A stretch of DNA of 6,301 nt from Candidatus Poribacteria bacterium WGA-3G (GCA_000406005.1 ASZN01000145.1:1-6301); one strand, 5' to 3'. Shown: positions 1-5,525, counted from the stretch's first letter. Notes: generated from the letters alone by a model not told the origin. Translations and numbers: made by a program.

Positions 1-1
1 C

Positions 2-364
2 GAAATACTCCAAGCGAAACTCGAAGCGAACTTTGAGGGACCCGTACACTTAGAACCGACGATGTTAGCCGAAGCCACGGATAAAGAGATTTTAGCGCGT
101 ATCTTACGGAATCTGACGCGTACCTATGCGCTTCTCGAACAGTACGACAAAGCGGTTACCGCTTCTGAACGGATTACGTGGTTGCTCCCGAACGCGATTG
201 GTGATTACCGAATGCTCGGCTATCTCTACTACAAGACGCACGCCTATAGCCAGAGCATCGCCGCTTTTGAAACGTACCTTCGACTCGCTGATATAGCACC
301 CGACACCGAAGAAATCGAACAGAACATACAACACCTCCAGAGATTATTGGCGCGCCTAAATTAA
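2..364 (+). CDS. SirB1-family transglutaminase-like/TPR protein, C-terminal part (5' end outside the window)
   Basis: The reading frame is open from base 2 to the TAA at 362-364, giving 120 visible residues, so the gene starts before the window; the ATG at 62 is probably internal. The visible part is helical and TPR-like. It has the pattern I know from the C-terminal half of SirB1-family proteins: EILARILRNL (few-residue lead helix), then a TPR pair with ALLEQYDKAVTASERITWLLP and YYKTHAYSQSIAAFETYLRL, ending in a short helix (IQHLQRLLARL). SirB1 proteins combine a transglutaminase-like N-terminal domain (not visible here) with these TPRs; their biochemical role is poorly defined. The endonuclease gene follows after 20 bases with no terminator, so cotranscription is likely. 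The alternative is a generic TPR protein. Family call rests on recalled pattern, not on a search. Confidence 0.72.
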   Translation, partial: EILQAKLEANFEGPVHLEPTMLAEATDKEILARILRNLTRTYALLEQYDKAVTASERITWLLPNAIGDYRMLGYLYYKTHAYSQSIAAFETYLRLADIAPDTEEIEQNIQHLQRLLARLN

Positions 365-370
365 TCCGAG

Positions 371-376
371 AAAGGA
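371..376 (+). promoter_or_regulatory. Ribosome binding site of the endonuclease gene
   Basis: AAAGGA lies 8 bases before the ATG at 385. It is the only plausible Shine-Dalgarno in the 20-base gap after the SirB1-like gene and supports that start. Confidence 0.6.
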
Positions 377-384
377 TACCACTA

Positions 385-1335
385 ATGTCTCAAGCTGCTG
401 TCAATAACATCATTCGCAAACTTATTGCTGGTGAAGATTCCTATCCGGAAGTTTTGAACGCGATTGATGCTGAGTTCTTGCAATATGTCGTTGACTTTTT
501 TAAGCGAATAGTGAGGGCAAAATTAGACAAGAAATCTGTAACCACTGACTGGTATAAGGAGGAATTTCTCTTTTCACACTCGCTTTCCAATGCCGAAATG
601 AATACAATCCCCCTTTCAAGCAGTGAGCAAATTGTATTAGACACGACTCTAAAACATTATGACGTGTTATGTGATGCTTTCAACGACTTGGATATGAAAG
701 ATATGGGTATGACGTTTACAGTAAAATTTCGGGGCGTTAGTTTCAGTTTGAGTCTTAATGAGAGTTTAATTCTCTTTAATACGCTTGCTGTCAGACGTTC
801 AACACTTCAGAATAGAATATGGAGTGAAACAAGAAAGCAAGTTGAGAAACCCTTAATGATCGCACTTTGTGCGCTTTTCCAAGTGCCGAAGAAATACTTT
901 GACCAGAGAAATCTGCCAGAGTCAGAGCGAGAATCCGATTTTTATCTATTTGATGATACAGGGAAAGACTATCCTTGTGAAGTGAAATTGATGGGAAAAG
1001 GCAATCCTGAAAGTGCGGATGCGGTGTTCGCCCGCGGTGGGCGAGTCCTTGTTGCTAATAAACTTTCTGAGATGAACAAACAACAGATGGATAAAGATGG
1101 TATCCTCTGGGTTGAACTTCAGGTTGAAGGCGGATACAAACGGTTTGAAAGCGTGCTAAAGGCACTATCAATCCCTTGTAAACCTTTTACGGGTGACCTC
1201 GAAGAGGCATTGGATAAAATTTTGCCTGTCATTCTGTCCGATGATGTCCAGGGATCGGTAACCCCAGAAGTGGTTTTAAGCGAAAGTGAGCAGCGGGCTG
1301 ACCGCGGTTCAGAATTATTGGTTGAACTTGAATGA
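385..1335 (+). CDS. CfrBI-family type II restriction endonuclease (PD-(D/E)xK fold)
   Basis: This 316-residue protein resembles the CfrBI family of type II endonucleases, whose prototype cuts CCWWGG. Recognisable blocks are the N-terminus SQAAVNNIIRKLIAGED, the FFKRIV and DWYKEEFL segments (about 38-62), TVKFRGVSFSLSLNESLILFNTLAVRR (about 112-138), VEKPLM (153-158), and the catalytic region. There D185 (in ESDFYLFD) is followed by E199-V-K201 and LMGKGNPESADAV, a good PD-(D/E)xK arrangement; all key residues are present, so the enzyme looks intact. Residues after about 270 are acidic and I do not recognise them. The gene is visibly richer in A+T than its neighbours: 20/60 and 21/60 G+C on bases 481-540 and 601-660, against 29/60 in tsaB and 30/60 in the flippase. 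This suggests acquisition. It sits between a sirB1-like gene and tsaB, which it overlaps by ATGA. No methyltransferase is adjacent within the window. Family call is from memory of the family sequence; specificity is unknown. Confidence 0.78.
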   Translation: MSQAAVNNIIRKLIAGEDSYPEVLNAIDAEFLQYVVDFFKRIVRAKLDKKSVTTDWYKEEFLFSHSLSNAEMNTIPLSSSEQIVLDTTLKHYDVLCDAFNDLDMKDMGMTFTVKFRGVSFSLSLNESLILFNTLAVRRSTLQNRIWSETRKQVEKPLMIALCALFQVPKKYFDQRNLPESERESDFYLFDDTGKDYPCEVKLMGKGNPESADAVFARGGRVLVANKLSEMNKQQMDKDGILWVELQVEGGYKRFESVLKALSIPCKPFTGDLEEALDKILPVILSDDVQGSVTPEVVLSESEQRADRGSELLVELE

Positions 1336-2012
1336 AAATTTTAGGTATTGATACCTCGACTCCTATCGGCAGTGTTGCCCTCATAGATGACGACAATTTA
1401 GTCGCAGAACATACACTCAATATCGTGCAAGCGCACTCCTCCAGGCTTATGCCTGCCATTGACACTGTCCTGAAATGGAGCGACATCACGGCCGCAGATT
1501 TAGATGGATGCGCCGTCGGTGTCGGACCTGGTTCGTTTACCGGTGTTCGTATCGGCGTTGCGACTATTAAATCTCTCTGCTACGCACTCGATAAACCGAT
1601 CGTCGGTGTCTCAACGTTGGAAGCCGTCGCCTATAACCTCCGATGGACAAATGGCGTTATCTGTCCACTCTTTGACGCTCGGCGAAGTGAAGTCTACGGT
1701 GCCATTTTTGAAGGCGGAACCGAATGGCAACGTCTCACCGAGGAGCTCTGCTTACCGATCGACGCTTTCCTCGACCGTCTCGATACGCGCACTTCCACCG
1801 ATTGTCCTATTAATTTCGTCGGTGACGGGTTGTTGATGTACGGGGAGGCAGTGCGTGAAAGACTTGGTGAACGTGCCCAATTTGCAGATGTTATTTTCAA
1901 CGTCCCACGCGGCGCAACGATTGCCTATCTTGGCGCGCAACGCCTACAGCACGGAGAAAGTGATAGCTATTGGACTTTGGTACCGAATTATGTTAGAATT
2001 GGATTGTATTGA
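1332..2012 (+). CDS. tsaB: tRNA threonylcarbamoyladenosine biosynthesis protein TsaB
   Basis: TsaB (YeaZ) is the ASKHA-fold partner of TsaD in the complex that makes N6-threonylcarbamoyladenosine at position 37 of ANN-decoding tRNAs; it is cytoplasmic and scaffolds TsaD and TsaE. The 226 residues show the family marks in order: MKILGIDTSTPIGSVAL at the N-terminus, the signature VGPGSFTGVRIG (64-75), DARRSEVYGAIF (115-126), GDG (164-166) and the terminal PNYVR (218-222). TsaB proteins usually continue a few residues after the P-x-Y-x-R block, often into an RxxxA/E tail; here the protein stops after only IGLY, so the extreme tail is short or altered, although total length is normal. The ATG overlaps the endonuclease stop (ATGA) and has no clear Shine-Dalgarno, which points to translational coupling. 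Neither tsaD nor tsaE is in the window. Confidence 0.93.
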   Translation: MKILGIDTSTPIGSVALIDDDNLVAEHTLNIVQAHSSRLMPAIDTVLKWSDITAADLDGCAVGVGPGSFTGVRIGVATIKSLCYALDKPIVGVSTLEAVAYNLRWTNGVICPLFDARRSEVYGAIFEGGTEWQRLTEELCLPIDAFLDRLDTRTSTDCPINFVGDGLLMYGEAVRERLGERAQFADVIFNVPRGATIAYLGAQRLQHGESDSYWTLVPNYVRIGLY

Positions 2013-2029
2013 ATCAGGTACATTACTTC

Positions 2030-2035
2030 AGGAGG
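2030..2035 (+). promoter_or_regulatory. Ribosome binding site that sets the start of the CopG-type antitoxin
   Basis: AGGAGG lies 8 bases before the ATG at 2044. The same frame is open back to an ATG at 1855 inside tsaB, but the residues encoded there are out-of-frame tsaB and resemble nothing. This site makes 2044 the clear start. Confidence 0.85.
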
Positions 2036-2043
2036 CACAGAAG

Positions 2044-2307
2044 ATGAAAGAGTTGCAGGTACCCGAGTTCTTGACCTATGAAGAGGAGGCTGATTTCTGG
2101 GATGACTTAGATACTGCTGATTTCATGGAGGACGATGACCAGTGGTTTCGTTTTGAAACATTACACAAGCGGGCGATTCGCGTCGCAATTCTTCCCGAAA
2201 TCGCTGAAGAACTCAGTCAAAAAGCACAAGCACAAGGTGTATCAATTGAAACTTTAGTGAATACCCTTTTGATCGAACATGTACGGGAATCAACGTTGTC
2301 GCATTAG
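2044..2307 (+). CDS. CopG-type (BrnA-like) antitoxin, apparently without an adjacent toxin
   Basis: An 87-residue acidic protein. Its N-terminal part, VPEFLTYEEEADFWDDLDTADF (about 6-27), matches the xPxFxxxxEExxFWxxxD pattern of the CopG antitoxin family of type II toxin-antitoxin systems. Residues 43-80 (RAIRVAILPEIAEELSQKAQ, then GVSIETLVNTLL) fit the ribbon-helix-helix part: a short strand with basic and hydrophobic residues, then two helices. Such proteins normally bind their own operator DNA and neutralise a BrnT-like or RelE-like toxin encoded next to them. Here the upstream neighbour is tsaB (31-base gap) and the downstream neighbour a membrane flippase, and no toxin-sized frame lies between. 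It could be a solitary antitoxin, a transcription regulator of this gene string, or the remnant of a lost pair. Its TAG stop is followed directly by the flippase ATG in the same frame. Confidence 0.72.
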   Translation: MKELQVPEFLTYEEEADFWDDLDTADFMEDDDQWFRFETLHKRAIRVAILPEIAEELSQKAQAQGVSIETLVNTLLIEHVRESTLSH

Positions 2308-3738
2308 ATGAACCGTATCTTCAAAAACACATCCAGCCTCTTTAGTGCACACCTTATTGGTCGCCTCGCTTCACTCGTGATAACCGTCTGGCTCCTGCCA
2401 CGTTATTTCACCGAAACGGAGTTCGGCGGCTATTTTATTGCGATCGCACTCACCAACCTCGTTGCCATCATAACAGAACTCGGCATGCAAAACCCGCTCA
2501 TCCGAGAGATGACACTGCATCTGGATCAGACACGGCACTATCTCGGCAACGCACTCATTGTTCGCAGTCTGCTGTCGATCGTCGCCTACGCGATTATGCT
2601 TATCAGCGGTGTCTTCCTCTACACTTCTGAAATCGTAATGATGATCGTTTTTTTGGGTCTTGCGGAGATCGTCAATTCTATTGCGCAACTCTATCGTTGC
2701 GTCTTTCGCGCGCACGAGGATATAAAATACGAGGCATTCACTGTCATCGCGGAACGCGGCGTGTTTTTTTGTATCGGAGGCGGCGCGATCCTGCTCAATT
2801 ACGGACTCTTGACCGTCTGTCAGGTAACATTGGCAGCGAGTGGTGTCAACCTACTCCTGAGTGTCGGGTTCACACGGTTCTGTTTCACACAACTCCGCTT
2901 CCAACCGAGCCAACAGGTTGTGAAGGTGCTGATGCAGCAAGCGCTCCCGTTCGCCATCGGTAACCTTTTCAACCTCTTCTATTTTCGTATTGATGCGATT
3001 CTGCTGTCGAAGTTAAGTTCGGACAGTGTAGACGCGAACGCTTGGTATGGGTTGGCATATACGATTGCTAATGCCTTTACGATTCTGCCGGGTGCGTTTA
3101 TGATGGGTGCCATGTTTCCGGTGCTATCGCGTGCGTGGGAACGCGAAAAGGGGAGATTTCCGAGCGCGTACACGTTCAGTATGCGGTGGATGGTGCTAAC
3201 GGGACTGCCGTTCGCTGTTGGGCTTTCGATGCTGTCTTTTGAGATTACCGGCGTGTTGTTCCCGAATTACACACCCGATAGAGTCAGTAGAGTGGCGACA
3301 GCACTCCAATGGCTCAGTTGGTCCGGTGGACTTATCTTCGTTACGACAGTGGTGTTGGCGGTCCTACGCGCAACGGATAAACGGCGCGCATTTTCCGTGC
3401 TGATGGGGACAACAGCACTCCTGAACGTCTGCTTGAATTTATACCTGATGCCGCGTTTCAGCCACGTCGGTGCAGCAATAGCGATGGTCGTCAGTGAGGC
3501 GTACGTACTCGTCGTTGGACTTAGTTATATCTCAAGGCATATCGTCGAGTTCCGCAAGATATTTCCTGTACTGCCGACACTTTTGAAAGCGGTTTTTCTT
3601 TCTACTGTGATGGGTGTCGGTTTAGTGCTATTGAAGGGATTTCTATCGATTTGGGTCTTGATTCCGTTGGCGGTGCTATTCTACGGCGGTGGGATCGCTG
3701 TCTTCGGTGAATTTCGGGAGAGCGTTAGGTTTGATTAA
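2308..3738 (+). CDS. Polysaccharide/lipid-linked oligosaccharide flippase (Wzx-like, MOP superfamily)
   Basis: A 476-residue integral membrane protein with about 12 to 14 hydrophobic segments (roughly 12-30, 42-60, 84-104, 108-128, 150-188 as a pair, 212-232, 248-272, 292-312, 336-354, 362-380, 384-405, 422-442, 446-466). The beginning follows the usual flippase pattern: an amphipathic start, an arginine in TM1 (GRLASLVITVWLLPRYF), then FGGYFIAIALTNLVAIITELGMQNPLIREM, comparable to the F/Y-G-x-Y and D/E-x-G-x-x-x-x-x-x-R blocks of the family. Family members move lipid-linked sugar units across the inner membrane for O-antigen, capsule or other surface glycans. No glycosyltransferases are in the window, so the substrate is unknown. 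The ATG abuts the TAG of the antitoxin gene and has no good Shine-Dalgarno, so translation probably depends on re-initiation. The first transmembrane segment begins at a normal distance from this start. Confidence 0.85.
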   Translation: MNRIFKNTSSLFSAHLIGRLASLVITVWLLPRYFTETEFGGYFIAIALTNLVAIITELGMQNPLIREMTLHLDQTRHYLGNALIVRSLLSIVAYAIMLISGVFLYTSEIVMMIVFLGLAEIVNSIAQLYRCVFRAHEDIKYEAFTVIAERGVFFCIGGGAILLNYGLLTVCQVTLAASGVNLLLSVGFTRFCFTQLRFQPSQQVVKVLMQQALPFAIGNLFNLFYFRIDAILLSKLSSDSVDANAWYGLAYTIANAFTILPGAFMMGAMFPVLSRAWEREKGRFPSAYTFSMRWMVLTGLPFAVGLSMLSFEITGVLFPNYTPDRVSRVATALQWLSWSGGLIFVTTVVLAVLRATDKRRAFSVLMGTTALLNVCLNLYLMPRFSHVGAAIAMVVSEAYVLVVGLSYISRHIVEFRKIFPVLPTLLKAVFLSTVMGVGLVLLKGFLSIWVLIPLAVLFYGGGIAVFGEFRESVRFD

Positions 3739-3760
3739 TGCTTGGTGTTATAGTAGATTC

Positions 3761-3900
3761 CATTACTACGGAAGATACACAGGAGACTAACGGTTTTCTA
3801 TGCTACGGAAGATGCACAGGCTAACGGTCTATGCTACGGAAGATGCACAGGCTAACGGTCTATGCTACGGAAGATGCACAGGCTAACAGCCTATGCTACA
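3761..3900 (+). repeat. 31-base tandem repeat, three full and two partial copies
   Basis: Full units lie at 3798-3828, 3829-3859 and 3860-3890. The first two are identical (core CTACGGAAGATGCACAGG followed by CTAACGGT); the third differs only near its end (CTAACAGC). A diverged 37-base copy with a 3-base insertion (AGA) and an extended T run precedes them at 3761-3797, and 10 bases of a fourth unit end the array at 3891-3900. The period is not a multiple of three and stop codons interrupt it, so it is non-coding. It fills most of the gap between the converging flippase and PIN toxin genes. Confidence 0.93.
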
Positions 3901-3922
3901 TTTGAGTGCAGGTGCATCTTCC
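3869..3922. terminator. Nested hairpin between converging genes, possible bidirectional terminator
   Basis: GGAAGATGCAC at 3869-3879, in the last full repeat unit, is perfectly complementary to GTGCATCTTCC at 3912-3922. Inside the 32-base loop, AGGCT (3880-3884) pairs with AGCCT (3888-3892) across AAC. Transcripts from either strand could form an 11-pair outer stem and a 5-pair inner stem. The structure begins 15 bases past the PIN toxin stop on the minus strand and lies 130 bases past the flippase stop. No T-rich tail follows on either side, so intrinsic termination is uncertain; an RNA-stabilising or Rho-related end is also possible. Confidence 0.4.
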
Positions 3923-3937
3923 ACAAGTGCAACGATA

Positions 3938-4438
3938 TCAAGTAGTCCCATTAGTTTCTCCGGCTTGTTGTAACGCGTCGCTGATAAGTGATGGGCTCAG
4001 ACGTATTCCGTTCTCCAGTAACACGTTTAGAAGTGGTTTGATAGCAGAAATAAGATCTCTTTCCTTTGCTTCCAGCAAAAGACCCACGGTGCCAGTAAAG
4101 GGTAATCCAATTCGTTCGGCGTACCGTCGGGCATCCCGATCATCAAGAATTACGAGACGTGCTTCGCGTTCTTCAGCAAGTGCGAAAACTGCGGCTTCAC
4201 CGAGATCGACTTCCGCATGCGTTGCTATATTTCCTGGGTTACGTAAGCGGACAGTTCTAATCCACGGCGCGCTTTTGAGAGCTGCCGTGCGTGTCTCGCT
4301 TTCGGTCGCGAAAAACTCAGCTCGAACTTCTACTGGAATTAGCACCTCGGTGTAGAGTTCCCGGAATAACGGAAAAAGATTGAGTGCCCAAAGACCTACA
4401 AGTGGACTCGTATTACTGATGACTGGCTTTTCTGGCAC
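3938..4438 (-). CDS. PIN-domain toxin, DUF3368 type (putative ribonuclease)
   Basis: With a GTG start at 4438 the protein has 166 residues, normal for DUF3368 PIN proteins. Marks in order: PVISNTSPLVGL (5-16) as the first strand, FRELYTEVLIPVEVRAEF (25-42), DLGEAAVFALA with E81 as a likely metal ligand, LVILDDRDARRYA with D99, D100 and D102, and FTGTVGLLLEAK (114-125), the conserved tail of the fold. PIN toxins are Mg/Mn-dependent RNases that cut tRNA, rRNA or mRNA. The first acidic position is N9 rather than D, as happens in many members with a SNTSPL start, so activity is likely but not certain. A longer frame back to 4549 exists, but it would overlap the antitoxin by 137 bases and adds nothing recognisable; the ribosome site at 4447-4452 favours GTG at 4438. 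It overlaps the upstream TPR-antitoxin gene by 26 bases, which implies coupled translation and a toxin-antitoxin pair. Confidence 0.86.
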   Translation of the reverse strand: MPEKPVISNTSPLVGLWALNLFPLFRELYTEVLIPVEVRAEFFATESETRTAALKSAPWIRTVRLRNPGNIATHAEVDLGEAAVFALAEEREARLVILDDRDARRYAERIGLPFTGTVGLLLEAKERDLISAIKPLLNVLLENGIRLSPSLISDALQQAGETNGTT

Positions 4439-5435
4439 TCTCAATGTCCTTTCGGAGCTCTTCAGCTGTGAGCCTGATAGGAGAGATCCCATATTTTCCC
4501 ATCGTATAGATAAACTCTTCGCGAGACATACCAGCAAATCGGGCGGCAAGCCCTGTGCTGAGTTCTTCGTTGTCGTAAGCTTTCAAAGCAAACTTAAGCC
4601 GTGCGCCCTCCTCAAATTCAGGAAGTTCCGCTTGGGGCACCAGCAGGTCTGCGACATCCTCTGGTATCTGAATTTCTGTTTTCTGCGCAAAGTCTTCGGT
4701 ATTCTTATAGAAGTGACGAAACACCGCACTGACATCGACGCGCAGGATAGTAGCCACAGTGAAATCGGCTTTCGCTTTTTTCCAGTGCCCGTAATGTAAC
4801 CACGCCACGCCGCAGGTTGCATAAGCCGCGCCCGCGTCCGGGTCCAGCCTGAGTGCCTTGGAGCAGTCATGAACAGCACGGTAAATATCGAGTCTACTGA
4901 GATAGAGACTGCCGCGATTGGCGTACGGTTCGACGAGTTCTGGATTCAAACCTATTGCTGTGCTATAGTCCTGGACGGCATAGATGATTTCACATTTTTT
5001 CTGATAAGCGATGCCGCGATTGTTATACGCTTCAGCATAATTCCGTTCAAACTGAATTGCCCCGCTATAATCAGCAAGCGCATTGTCCACCTCGCCTTTT
5101 CTCATATAAGCGATGCCGCGATTGTAATGCGCATTGGTATAATCCGGTTGCAGCTCAATCGCTTTGTCAAAGCTCGCCGTTGCGCGGGCGTGTTCCCCAT
5201 TTTCACTGTAAGCGATACCCTGAGTGTTGCATATTTCTGCCTCGGTGAGCTGCCGGTGTGTCGGTTTCGGCATGCCTTCAGTAGGATGACTGTGTGCAAA
5301 TCCGCAGTGAATATACGGATCTACGATTTTTCTGTCCGTGTCTTGTTTAGATGAAACGGACTGTTGAAGTTCCACAGTGTCTTTTTGTGATGTGTTTGTG
5401 CTGTTCAGTTCATTCGCTACGTTTAGTGTTTGCAT
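4413..5435 (-). CDS. TPR repeat protein fused to a C-terminal UPF0175 antitoxin domain
   Basis: The 340 residues split clearly. Residues 1-66 are polar, probably disordered. Five uninterrupted 34-residue TPRs follow at 67-100, 101-134, 135-168, 169-202 and 203-236, with the N/C-x-x-G-x-A-Y and A-x-x-D/S-x-x-x-A-I-x-L-x-P pattern. A linker (237-254) leads to a UPF0175 domain (about 255-331): IQIPEDVADLL, then ALKAYDNEELSTGLAARFAGMSREEFI, with the helix-turn-helix-like LSxGxAAxxAGMSRxxF signature, and GISPIRLTAEELRKDIESAR. UPF0175 proteins are normally 80-100-residue antitoxins encoded just before DUF3368 PIN toxins, exactly as here. The TPR arm is extra and could bind a partner, act as a chaperone-like stabiliser, or sense a signal; this is inference. 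ATG at 5435 has a strong AAAGGAGG 7 bases upstream. Frame and both domains are continuous, so the fusion does not depend on a frameshift. Confidence 0.9.
   Translation of the reverse strand: MQTLNVANELNSTNTSQKDTVELQQSVSSKQDTDRKIVDPYIHCGFAHSHPTEGMPKPTHRQLTEAEICNTQGIAYSENGEHARATASFDKAIELQPDYTNAHYNRGIAYMRKGEVDNALADYSGAIQFERNYAEAYNNRGIAYQKKCEIIYAVQDYSTAIGLNPELVEPYANRGSLYLSRLDIYRAVHDCSKALRLDPDAGAAYATCGVAWLHYGHWKKAKADFTVATILRVDVSAVFRHFYKNTEDFAQKTEIQIPEDVADLLVPQAELPEFEEGARLKFALKAYDNEELSTGLAARFAGMSREEFIYTMGKYGISPIRLTAEELRKDIESARKASHQ
4447..4452 (-). promoter_or_regulatory. Ribosome binding site of the PIN toxin, inside the antitoxin gene
   Basis: On the minus strand AAAGGA stands 8 bases before the GTG at 4438. 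It lies within the last codons of the TPR-UPF0175 gene and decides the toxin start over the longer alternative. Confidence 0.65.
4910..5125 (-). repeat. 102-base DNA repeats encoding the TPRs
   Basis: An exact 20-base sequence (ATAAGCGATGCCGCGATTGT on the plus strand) occurs at 5004-5023 and again at 5106-5125, 102 bases (34 codons) apart. Eleven bases of it (TGCCGCGATTG) recur at 4910-4920, again 102 bases away. They encode the NRGIAY helix starts of TPRs 2 and 3 and the NRGS start of TPR 4. DNA-level identity at the protein period suggests fairly recent repeat duplication or conversion. Confidence 0.85.
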
Positions 5436-5442
5436 GCATTTT

Positions 5443-5450
5443 CCTCCTTT
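5443..5450 (-). promoter_or_regulatory. Strong ribosome binding site of the TPR-antitoxin gene
   Basis: On the minus strand AAAGGAGG lies 7 bases before the ATG at 5435. It is the best Shine-Dalgarno in the window and much stronger than that of the toxin, consistent with antitoxin made in excess. Confidence 0.8.
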
Positions 5451-5470
5451 CGCGCCTTAATCCCCCAAAC

Positions 5471-5497
5471 ATCATATCCGTTTTCCGCATTTTCCAA
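5471..5497 (-). promoter_or_regulatory. Possible sigma70-type promoter for the TPR-antitoxin/PIN pair
   Basis: On the minus strand TTGGAA (5497-5492) and TATGAT (5476-5471) are separated by 15 bases, about 36 bases before the start codon. The -10 match is good (5 of 6) but the spacer is short and the -35 match is 4 of 6. Promoter consensus in this lineage is unknown to me. Confidence 0.3.
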
Positions 5498-5525
5498 ACC
5501 AGACCAGTCTCTTTCTTGTACCATG

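Noticed and set aside
372..382. AAGGATACCAC shared with 5531-5541 as a possible common control site
   Set aside because: An 11-base match in a 6.3 kb window is expected by chance, and the second copy precedes only a two-codon frame.
1855..2043. Upstream extension of the CopG-type antitoxin from an ATG at 1855
   Set aside because: It overlaps the conserved end of tsaB in another frame, its residues fit no family, and a strong ribosome site points to 2044.
3761..3900. CRISPR array
   Set aside because: The 31-base units are directly adjacent with no unique spacers, and no cas genes are present.
3906..4355. Plus-strand frame of 149 codons opposite the PIN toxin
   Set aside because: Serine/arginine-rich translation without domain pattern, antisense to a well-supported gene.
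4439..4549. Longer N-terminus for the PIN toxin
   Set aside because: It would lie wholly on the UPF0175 coding sequence; the PIN fold starts right after the GTG at 4438, which has a properly spaced AAAGGA.
4869..5354. Plus-strand frame of 161 codons opposite the TPR region
   Set aside because: It is kept open by the TPR codon periodicity on the other strand; its repeated ISDAAIV pattern is the mirror of NRGIAY.
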